Source of the DNA: Echinometra lucunter | Lineage: Eukaryota; Echinodermata; Echinoidea; Camarodonta; Echinometridae | Length of the DNA stretch: 64,000 nucleotides | Assembly: GCA_029962745.1 (NCBI GenBank) | Contig: CM057157.1 | Coordinates: 20,778,410 to 20,842,409, forward strand | Direction: 5' to 3' | Shown here: piece by piece, positions 61,201 through 64,000 of the stretch | How positions within the stretch are numbered: the first letter of the stretch is position 1 | How the letters are laid out: each line of letters opens with the position of its first letter | The notes under the pieces: model-generated | The model's database searches: none | Told to the model about the DNA's origin: nothing | What the model saw: only the letters and a program-made list of their open reading frames with translations | Program-made: the position numbers and the translations under genes

Positions 61201-63015
61201 GTATATAAAATGCTTGATTGCAGTGAGGAACACAAAAGCAACATATTCAAAGATTAATGGAGTTTGCCATAATCAATAATATGATCAAATTAGTCCATGC
61301 CCAGTTTGCTGTGAACAAGCAGATTATTACAGCTACACCTGTCAGTCATCTTTTTATGCCTGCACCCACCAAAGGTGGGTGCCGGAGGCATTATATTATC
61401 GGGTTGTCCGTCCGTCCATCCGTCCCGTTTCGTTCTCGCGATAACTTAAGAACCGTTTGGCGGATCAACTTCAAACTTGGCTCATGTATGCATATGGGAG
61501 GGACAATGATCTGATTACCAGTAGATTTTGGGGTCTCAAGGTCAAAGGTCAAAGGTCAAAGAGGTCATTAGGTACATAGAAATGGTTCGTTTTTGCGATA
61601 ACTCAACAACCATTTGACGGATCAACTTCAAACTTGGATCATGTATGCAAATGGGAGGGGCAATGATCTTATTAGATTTTGGGGTCTCAAGGTCAAAGGT
61701 CAAAGGTCATAGAGGTCAATATATACATGAAAAATGCTTGTTCTTATGATGACTTAACAACTCTGTGAAGTTCAACTTCAAACTTGGCTCATGTATGCAT
61801 ATGGGAGGGACAATGGTCTGATTAGATTTGGGGGTCACAAGGTCAAAGATCTCATTGTATTCATGAAAATAGAAAAATCAACATGAATGTGCCATATACT
61901 TCCGATCTGGTAATGGCAGAGGCATAAATTTCGACCGTGTGCGGTCGAGGATTCATCTACATGTAGTTTCATTTAATGAAATAGAGCAATTATGATATTG
62001 TTAAAGCATCATGATCACCTCATAGATTTATTGTTGATTGTTTGAAAATACCGCTTTCTGTTTCATGTTCGAATGAATCCATTTTAAAAAAACTTTTGAC
62101 ACATTTTTGCATCTTGACACACTTTGCATTTTGACACATGTTATTGTGATTTTGCATTTCATTTGATGACAGTGAACATGAATCACAGATACAATTAAAT
62201 TTTTTTGCATTTTTGCTCTTCATTTGTGGTTCTTTTCTCCTTTTCTCTATCGCTTTACCTCTGCATCCCTGATCCTTCCAAAATGAAAATTTAATCCTTT
62301 AAAAAAAAAAAATCTTAACTAATCTTCTTTGTGTGGCTGTGCTTAATTGATTTATCTTTATTAATTTCCCTTTGAAACCTACTACATTACTATTCTCTTA
62401 TTATTTATTTTGATTTGTTATTGATATATCTTGAAACCTTTCATATCATTTGAATGGTAATCTTTTTCATCTCACTGTCAATTCACTCTTTGTGTGATAT
62501 TTGTATTACATGTATCATCCAAATGTGTGATTTGTGGTCGTACACCATTCCCCTTCTGACACACCCTTCAACATACCAAAAACCCTACAAACGCACCTGT
62601 CATTTGAACCATTTCACTGGTGTTGTGACCCACCAATAGCCCTCAGCACCTGCCACTCCTCCCCATCCTAAGCGCACCCCACCCAAGCCCCCTCCAAAGC
62701 CTGTCCTCCGCCCCAACCGGTCCTCCACCGGTCCTTCCTCCCCCCGCTCCTCTTCCTCTTCTGTCCTTGGTCCCAGGGGTTACACTGCTCCTGGCTCCAG
62801 GGGGTTCTCCCCCTCTAGCAGTCTTAGCTCCAGTGGTTCAGTCACTGTCTCCCCCCATCGACAGGCCCCAGAGGAGCGCACTCCAGAAGAACGCACCCCT
62901 AAGATGGTGCCCATGAGGTCAACCCCGCCTGGCGGTAGGAGGAAATCGTCCAACGTGGTCCTGCCTGCCTCTCTGGAAGAGACCATTGTCTTGAAGAAGA
63001 CAAATGCAGGACTAG
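30972..63015 (+). CDS. PATJ/MPDZ: PATJ/MPDZ-family multi-PDZ scaffold protein (InaD-like/MUPP1), 5' part
   Basis: Seventeen coding exons: 30972-30987, 31417-32059, 40456-40822, 43612-43767, 48344-48658, 49067-49172, 49676-49770, 50548-50683, 51633-51788, 52245-52324, 52861-53037, 54424-54684, 55107-55280, 55487-55714, 57411-57654, 58135-58346, 62640-63015; all phases agree. About 1247 residues: L27 (6-64), PDZ1 (177-268), PDZ2 (354-438), PDZ3 (508-597), PDZ4 (691-781), PDZ5 (877-961), acidic coiled coil (about 1009-1045), Pro/Ser-rich linker (1052-1232), first strand of PDZ6. Carboxylate-binding loops read GLGF (PDZ1, 2, 5), GLGL (PDZ3) and SLGI (PDZ4). Family knowledge: the L27 domain binds PALS1 and the PDZ array recruits junction proteins into the Crumbs apical polarity complex. 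Domain order and the [18 protein letters not shown] segment before PDZ4 match vertebrate PATJ and MPDZ; it is probably the pre-duplication co-ortholog. The remaining PDZ domains lie beyond the window. Confidence 0.93.
30988..31416 (+). other. PATJ/MPDZ intron 1
   Basis: Short intron, GTGAGT to CAG, with a T/G-rich run near 31230-31265. No other feature. Confidence 0.6.
31417..32059 (+). CDS. PATJ/MPDZ: PATJ/MPDZ exon 2 (L27 and first half of PDZ1)
   Basis: Carries the L27 domain (residues 6-64, [14 protein letters not shown] through SVRELKHHL), an acidic linker with [10 protein letters not shown], and strands 1-3 of PDZ1 with the [10 protein letters not shown] binding loop. Acceptor GGTACAG, donor GCAAG|GTAAGT, exits in phase 2. 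The reading frame extends 5' of the acceptor by chance; that extension is intronic. Confidence 0.92.
32517..32560. repeat. (ATT)n(CAT)n microsatellite
   Basis: A trinucleotide run that shifts from ATT to ATC units. Confidence 0.9.
32668..33539. mobile_element. hAT-like non-autonomous element with CGAACC ends
   Basis: Flanked by an exact 8-base duplication GATGTAAT (32660-32667 and 33540-33547). Ends TAGGGCTGTTACCGAACCG and, inverted, CGAACATGG..ACAGCCCTA, with subterminal CCGAACCGAAC clusters on both sides. No transposase seen. The 8-base duplication is the hAT hallmark. Confidence 0.82.
34880..35329. mobile_element. TTAA-flanked MITE (piggyBac-type), family 1 copy 2
   Basis: Flanked by TTAA (34876-34879, 35330-35333). 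Ends AGGCATTGGTTAACATTG and the complement of CAAAGTTAGCCGATGCCT. Inverted relative to the copy at 6975-7462, sharing GGGTTATAGTGTAAAAATA and GAACCAATGTTTGAAAAATA. Confidence 0.82.
36451..36819. repeat. Threefold tandem repeat, about 122-bp unit
   Basis: Units start at 36451, 36572 and 36694 with AAAGTTCCCGCCTGAGGCTT and are over 95% identical by eye through GCATGGCCTAGCTTAATTTG. Non-coding. Confidence 0.9.
37166..37365. repeat. Minisatellite, CTGTTCTTCCATGGGGTCCT unit
   Basis: Seven to eight degenerate units of about 28-35 bases, with variants such as GTTCTTCCATGGGTCCTGTG. They produce repetitive open frames on both strands that are not genes. Confidence 0.88.
38520..39300. repeat. Short flank duplications around the 38.6-kb MITE
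   Basis: GAATTCTAGGATTACC/TT appears twice at 38532-38583 and again at about 39196. GAAAGTACATGTA..AGCCTTTCCA appears at 39092 and 39246. These are partial tandem duplications of the intron. Confidence 0.6.
38606..39086. mobile_element. TTAA-flanked MITE, family 2 copy 1
   Basis: Flanked by TTAA (38602-38605, 39087-39090). Imperfect inverted ends AGGGGGTACCCAATG and AGTGATTACACAATGG. Contains TTGACGTCAAAATGACGTCA and GGTACCCACTTTTACGTCAT. An inverted copy begins at 63810. Confidence 0.75.
40456..40822 (+). CDS. PATJ/MPDZ: PATJ/MPDZ exon 3 (second half of PDZ1, linker)
   Basis: Completes PDZ1 ([19 protein letters not shown] to VNLIVARGG, residues 220-268), followed by a Met/Gly-rich linker ending EPDDYAL. 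Acceptor CTCTCCATTCAG, donor TTA|GTAAGT, phase 0. Confidence 0.92.
40823..43611 (+). other. PATJ/MPDZ intron 3
   Basis: Holds a Tc1-like transposase relic (41830-42130) and a 24-base direct repeat of AAAATCAATGAAATATTTACC at 43308-43352. No further exon seen. Confidence 0.55.
41830..42130 (-). pseudogene. Tc1/mariner-like transposase relic (N-terminal HTH)
   Basis: The minus strand starts ATGCCTAGG and reads [19 protein letters not shown]. After a one-base shift it reads [18 protein letters not shown], a Tc1-type paired-like helix-turn-helix, and later [20 protein letters not shown], which matches the second HTH region. Frameshifts and loss of the DDE domain make it dead. Confidence 0.7.
43612..43767 (+). 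CDS. PATJ/MPDZ: PATJ/MPDZ exon 4 (first half of PDZ2)
   Basis: Residues 343-394, with [19 protein letters not shown] and [13 protein letters not shown], the N-terminal half of PDZ2. Acceptor CAATCCAG, donor GAG|GTAGGC, phase 0 at both ends. The open frame running past the donor is intron. Confidence 0.92.
45241..45298. repeat. (GAA)n microsatellite
   Basis: An imperfect GAA/GGA run. Confidence 0.9.
45714..45921. mobile_element. TACTGTAAA-ended MITE, copy 1
   Basis: Ends TACTGTAAAATTGGAAATTT and the complement of CGTGAAAATATACAGTA. Repeated TTTTGCACGA/TGCACGAAAA motifs lie inside. Related to 56943-57155. Confidence 0.5.
48344..48658 (+). CDS. PATJ/MPDZ: PATJ/MPDZ exon 5 (second half of PDZ2, Pro-rich linker)
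   Basis: Completes PDZ2 ([19 protein letters not shown] to VQLVVARG, residues 395-438), followed by a [12 protein letters not shown] linker ending NMAE. Acceptor TTTCTAACAG, donor GAG|GTATGT, phase 0. Confidence 0.92.
48659..49066 (+). other. PATJ/MPDZ intron 5
   Basis: Pyrimidine-rich 3' half (48890-49010). Nothing else. Confidence 0.5.
49067..49172 (+). CDS. PATJ/MPDZ: PATJ/MPDZ exon 6 (start of PDZ3)
   Basis: Residues 500-534: [18 protein letters not shown] then [14 protein letters not shown], strands 1-2 of PDZ3. Acceptor CCTGTCTAG, donor GATG|GTATGT, exits in phase 1. No ATG-started frame marks this exon; it was found by homology and phase. Confidence 0.88.
49173..49675 (+). other. PATJ/MPDZ intron 6
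   Basis: Unremarkable intron. Nothing recognised. Confidence 0.5.
49676..49770 (+). CDS. PATJ/MPDZ: PATJ/MPDZ exon 7 (middle of PDZ3)
   Basis: [21 protein letters not shown] and IRVGDQIIE, residues 535-566. Acceptor CCGCACAG, donor GAG|GTAAGT. Enters in phase 1, exits in phase 0. Confidence 0.9.
49771..50547 (+). other. PATJ/MPDZ intron 7
   Basis: Contains the GGGGCCC MITE at 50187-50345 and a short direct repeat of TTGTATTGTATTTTGTATTGG. Otherwise plain. Confidence 0.5.
50187..50345. mobile_element. GGGGCCC-ended MITE
   Basis: 159 bases. Ends GGGGCCCGTAACACAAAGGT and the complement of TTTGTGTTAAGGGGCCC; inner inverted TTTGCGATCAATCGCAAA. Non-coding. Confidence 0.8.
50548..50683 (+). CDS. 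PATJ/MPDZ: PATJ/MPDZ exon 8 (end of PDZ3)
   Basis: [20 protein letters not shown] and VVMLRLVRF complete PDZ3 (residues 567-597); the linker ends EEPTLQ. Acceptor CTTCCACCCAG, donor CAAG|GTAAAT, exits in phase 1. Confidence 0.9.
50684..51632 (+). other. PATJ/MPDZ intron 8
   Basis: Ends with a G12 run (51526-51537) and a C12 run (51600-51611) close to the acceptor of exon 9. No gene. Confidence 0.5.
51633..51788 (+). CDS. PATJ/MPDZ: PATJ/MPDZ exon 9 (PDZ3-PDZ4 linker)
   Basis: Encodes an acidic, Pro-rich linker ([12 protein letters not shown] to HMEESF, residues 612-663). Acceptor CTACCACAG follows a 12-base C run; donor TTTG|GTAAGT. Both ends are phase 1. The largest ATG-started frame here is out of phase and not real. 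Confidence 0.82.
51789..52244 (+). other. PATJ/MPDZ intron 9
   Basis: Ends in a TC microsatellite (about 52195-52233) that serves as the polypyrimidine tract of exon 10. Confidence 0.6.
52245..52324 (+). CDS. PATJ/MPDZ: PATJ/MPDZ exon 10 (helical segment before PDZ4)
   Basis: [21 protein letters not shown] then LEKDIV, residues 664-690. It corresponds to the W-x-x-LLG segment that precedes PDZ4 in vertebrate PATJ/MPDZ. The acceptor TTTGTTTCTCAG is fed by a TC microsatellite; donor GTG|GTATGT. Enters in phase 1, exits in phase 0. Confidence 0.85.
52325..52860 (+). other. PATJ/MPDZ intron 10
   Basis: Plain AT-rich intron. Nothing recognised. Confidence 0.5.
52861..53037 (+). CDS. PATJ/MPDZ: PATJ/MPDZ exon 11 (first two thirds of PDZ4)
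   Basis: [19 protein letters not shown] through [15 protein letters not shown] to GDELLE, residues 691-749. Acceptor CTTTTCTCAG. The donor is GAG|GTTGGT, a weak match to consensus, but only it keeps frame with VNGIRLLG in the next exon. A decayed partial copy of the exon's 3' end lies about 170 bases downstream. Confidence 0.88.
53038..54423 (+). other. PATJ/MPDZ intron 11
   Basis: Contains a decayed partial copy of exon 11 (53196-53275) and a C18 run followed by ACC repeats (53900-53929). Confidence 0.55.
53196..53275 (+). pseudogene. Ghost copy of PATJ/MPDZ exon 11 3' end
   Basis: Reads [20 protein letters not shown] against [19 protein letters not shown] of the true exon 168-170 bases upstream; about 80% identical in DNA by eye over roughly 60 bases. 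It is preceded by an acceptor-like TCTGTTTTCTTAAG but has only GTTTTG where a donor would be. Likely a tandem duplication of the exon end. Confidence 0.75.
54424..54684 (+). CDS. PATJ/MPDZ: PATJ/MPDZ exon 12 (end of PDZ4, linker)
   Basis: [20 protein letters not shown] and VRLVCARH finish PDZ4 (residues 750-781), followed by an acidic linker to VSVG. Acceptor TACATCCTTCAG, strong donor GGA|GTAAGC, phase 0. A weaker in-phase GT two codons earlier (TCT|GTAGGA) is possible. Confidence 0.9.
54685..55106 (+). other. PATJ/MPDZ intron 12
   Basis: Plain intron. Nothing recognised. Confidence 0.5.
55107..55280 (+). CDS. PATJ/MPDZ: PATJ/MPDZ exon 13 (linker and first half of PDZ5)
   Basis: A linker ([15 protein letters not shown] to DKDSMWSDE), then [20 protein letters not shown], residues 837-894. 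The WSDE-to-ILDYQ stretch closely resembles vertebrate PATJ PDZ5. Acceptor CACTATTTCAG, donor CAG|GTACAT, phase 0. Confidence 0.92.
55346..55412 (+). pseudogene. Ghost copy of PATJ/MPDZ exon 13 3' end
   Basis: TATGTTGAGCTAGAAGAG, then TTTGGTATTCTAGACTATCA, aligns with TACATTGAGCTGGAGAAG, then TTCAGTATCCTAGACTATCA of exon 13 about 130 bases upstream. A one-base insertion shifts the frame, and the donor is lost (CAAAGG instead of CAGGTA). It lies inside intron 13. Confidence 0.75.
55487..55714 (+). CDS. PATJ/MPDZ: PATJ/MPDZ exon 14 (second half of PDZ5)
   Basis: [20 protein letters not shown] to [10 protein letters not shown], residues 895-970, then AAGMESEE. Acceptor CTCCATATAG, donor GAG|GTAGGT, phase 0. 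Confidence 0.92.
55715..57410 (+). other. PATJ/MPDZ intron 14
   Basis: Contains a T-run/G-run (56647-56672) and a TACTGTAAA-ended MITE (56943-57155). No exon. Confidence 0.5.
56943..57155. mobile_element. TACTGTAAA-ended MITE, copy 2
   Basis: Ends TACTGTAAACGTGGAGTATT and the complement of GAAAATTTCCACTTTTACAGT, with inner TTTTGCACATTT and GCGTGAAAATTTTC motifs resembling the 45.7-kb copy. Confidence 0.55.
57411..57654 (+). CDS. PATJ/MPDZ: PATJ/MPDZ exon 15 (acidic coiled coil)
   Basis: Residues 971-1051. A Pro-rich stretch is followed by about 40 residues of E/A/K/R-rich heptad-like sequence ([20 protein letters not shown]), predicted coiled coil or single alpha helix, in the PDZ5-PDZ6 linker. 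Acceptor CATCTTCCAG, donor GAAG|GTAGGA, exits in phase 1. Confidence 0.82.
57655..58134 (+). other. PATJ/MPDZ intron 15
   Basis: Nothing recognised. Confidence 0.5.
58135..58346 (+). CDS. PATJ/MPDZ: PATJ/MPDZ exon 16 (Ala/Pro-rich linker)
   Basis: [14 protein letters not shown] to NETLAKEK, residues 1052-1122: a disordered Ala/Pro/Ser linker with no recognisable domain. Acceptor TTCTTCATAG, donor AAG|GTAAGG. Enters in phase 1, exits in phase 0. Confidence 0.82.
59532..59757. mobile_element. Small TIR element (ttcacatatgatgtct)
   Basis: TTCACATATGATGTCTGAAA at the left is inverted as TTTAGACATCATATGTGAA at the right, with outer TAAAG and CTTTA. Non-coding. Confidence 0.6.
61539..61567 (+). 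promoter_or_regulatory. DR1-type nuclear-receptor half-site array, unit 1
   Basis: AGGTCA at 61539, 61546 and 61553 (DR1 spacing) and at 61562 (DR3 spacing). DR1 is bound by RXR heterodimers, HNF4 and COUP-TF. Binding is inferred only. Confidence 0.5.
61690..61718 (+). promoter_or_regulatory. DR1-type nuclear-receptor half-site array, unit 2
   Basis: AGGTCA at 61690, 61697, 61704 and 61713, the same arrangement as unit 1. The third repeat unit keeps only one half-site (near 61840). Confidence 0.5.
62640..63015 (+). CDS. PATJ/MPDZ: PATJ/MPDZ exon 17 (Ser/Pro-rich linker, start of PDZ6)
   Basis: [20 protein letters not shown], then Ser-rich and basic sequence, a doubled [13 protein letters not shown], and [15 protein letters not shown], which is strand 1 and the carboxylate loop of PDZ6. 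Acceptor CCACCAATAG has a weak pyrimidine tract; donor CTAG|GTGAGT, phase 1. The rest of PDZ6 is outside the window. Confidence 0.85.
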
Positions 63016-64000
63016 GTGAGTTGAGGGTTGTTACAAACCTCTGAGAGGCCCAAAATAATTGATACTCAAGTTGTTATATTTGACAGCAAGACATATTGAA
63101 AGTTGAACCATATGAGGTGATCTATGAAAGTAGACTTTGAGAACATACGGGGGAAAGGATATGTTGCTGAGAATAGAATTTTGAAGGCAGCTTGATGGTG
63201 ATTGCTTGACCTGGCTTGGCCATTCCTGTGTGGCTGTTTGCTATCGAGTTTCTTATGAACTTGTCGACTACAGAATATTCCTATTCATATAGGTTTCGTA
63301 CAGGAAGCATTAGGTAGTCAATGGGATGATTACCAGTTAGTGAAAGTGTCATACAATCATCTCTTCGGAGCCAGAAGGGCATTAAATATGTTTTAAAGCA
63401 TATGAGTTTACGCTCTTCTGGCTCCAAACAGATGAAATGCAAATTGTAGGACACCGAAGAAAACGCATGCAATTGACATGTAGAAGATATCTATGATATG
63501 TATTTCTTTTATCAACACACTTGGACCCACTCAGGACAGAAATTGTTTAATAGTTAACTTAATCAGCTCTTCTCCTTCCAATCTACACACAGGCAATTTT
63601 CTGTTTAAGCTACATTTTGAATATAAATTGACAGGAAGTACGCCGAGTAGTGAAAAAATTGTGAATTTGCATGGAAAATAGTAATTTGGAACTTTCAGTT
63701 GCTTTGCAAATTTAAGAACTGGACTGATTACTTTCTTTAAAAGATTTTTAGCATCAAAAGATAAATACTGGCATAATATAGAAGGCTTATGTATTTGGTA
63801 TGTCTTTAAAGTGATTACACAATGGTAAAATTTTTTTTGATATATGATCGAGAATAGAATTTTAAGAAAAATTACATTGAAAATATAATGATTTTCAATC
63901 GAAATCAATGCATTTTGGCTAATTTTCTCATAAAAAGTCAAGAGTTGACCAAAAAATTTGAGTATGAGGTATGACGTAAAAGTGGGTACCCAGCTTCGCG
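63016..64000 (+). other. PATJ/MPDZ intron 17 (incomplete)
   Basis: Contains a small hairpin (GGAGCCAGAAGGGC at 63368, inverted near 63424) and the start of a family-2 TTAA MITE. The second half of PDZ6 lies further on. Confidence 0.5.
63810..64000. mobile_element. TTAA-flanked MITE, family 2 copy 2 (cut by window edge)
   Basis: TTAA at 63806-63809 is followed by AGTGATTACACAATGGTAAA and then the inverted match of 38900-39086, ending at the window edge in GGGTACCCAGCTTCGCG, which matches 38895-38911 inverted. Confidence 0.75.

Larger units (their letters stand above)
61355..61930. repeat. Dispersed repeat with three 150-bp units and AGGTCA arrays
   Basis: Begins with the hairpin CACCCACCAAAGGTGGGTG and a GTCCGTCCGTCC tract. 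Three units start near 61437, 61592 and 61744, each with GATAACT..AAC..TTT, GATCAACTTCAAACTTGG, ATGTATGCATATGGGAGGG and GGGGTCTCAAGGTCAAAGGTC. Units 1 and 2 each carry AGGTCA three times at one-base spacing and a fourth three bases on. Its left end resembles, inverted, the sequence at 13005-13075. Confidence 0.8.
58347..62639 (+). other. PATJ/MPDZ intron 16
   Basis: A 4.3-kb intron containing a TIR element (59532-59757), a C23 run (60003-60025), the AGGTCA-bearing tandem repeat (61355-61930), and 62082-62160 with repeated TTTTGCAT/TTGACACA pieces. No additional exon identified. Confidence 0.55.

Overview
The window looks like genomic DNA of a marine invertebrate deuterostome, most likely an echinoderm and plausibly a sea urchin. 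Genes are split by long AT-rich introns, most intergenic and intronic DNA is transposon debris, TACATGTA-type palindromes are frequent, and the receptor gene carries an IRVDPFG-type motif that I associate with echinoderm orphan GPCR families. The organism call is inference from style and family resemblance, not from a diagnostic marker.

Only two genes can be supported. (1) On the minus strand, a compact two-exon rhodopsin-like GPCR (exon 1 at 11775-12053, exon 2 at 4795-5415) encodes 299 residues. It has three N-glycosylation sequons at its N-terminus and seven plausible membrane segments, but lacks the DRY arginine and the ECL2 disulfide cysteines. (2) On the plus strand, the 5' part of a multi-PDZ scaffold gene of the PATJ/MPDZ (InaD-like, MUPP1) family runs from a start codon at 30972 out of the window's right edge. 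Seventeen coding exons with consistent phases encode about 1247 residues: an L27 domain, PDZ1 to PDZ5, a long acidic coiled-coil plus Pro/Ser-rich linker, and the first strand of PDZ6. By homology the protein scaffolds the Crumbs-PALS1 apical polarity complex.

Layout: 1-4.8 kb, intergenic, with palindromic MITEs. 4.8-12.1 kb, the GPCR, whose 6.4-kb intron holds a tandem array of CTCGCTCGC-type units (itself hit by a TTAA-flanked MITE) and a decayed CR1/Jockey-like LINE. 13.7-18.4 kb, an L1-like LINE on the minus strand split by a block of interleaved inverted repeats that encloses a tyrosine-recombinase relic (DIRS-like) and by a foldback element. 18.6-20.2 kb, a cluster of MITEs including one nested in another. 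20.86-21.3 kb, a perfect 60-bp hairpin, a hammerhead-like core and about 100 bp of TA repeat. 21.8-23.2 kb, a second CR1/Jockey-like LINE on the minus strand. 24.2-25.3 kb, an inverted second copy of the CTCGCTCGC array. 27.06-29.97 kb, two overlapping long inverted repeats with a recurring gcggccgctcacagg motif. 30.9-64 kb, the PATJ/MPDZ gene, whose introns carry hAT-like, TTAA-type and other MITEs, a Tc1-like transposase relic, minisatellites, two decayed partial exon duplications, and a tandem repeat with arrays of AGGTCA nuclear-receptor half-sites.

The two genes show no functional link. The likeliest novel material is structural: the overlapping inverted repeats at 27-30 kb, the DIRS-like remnant, the perfect hairpin beside a hammerhead-like motif, the DR1 half-site arrays, the ghost PDZ exons, and the atypical GPCR.
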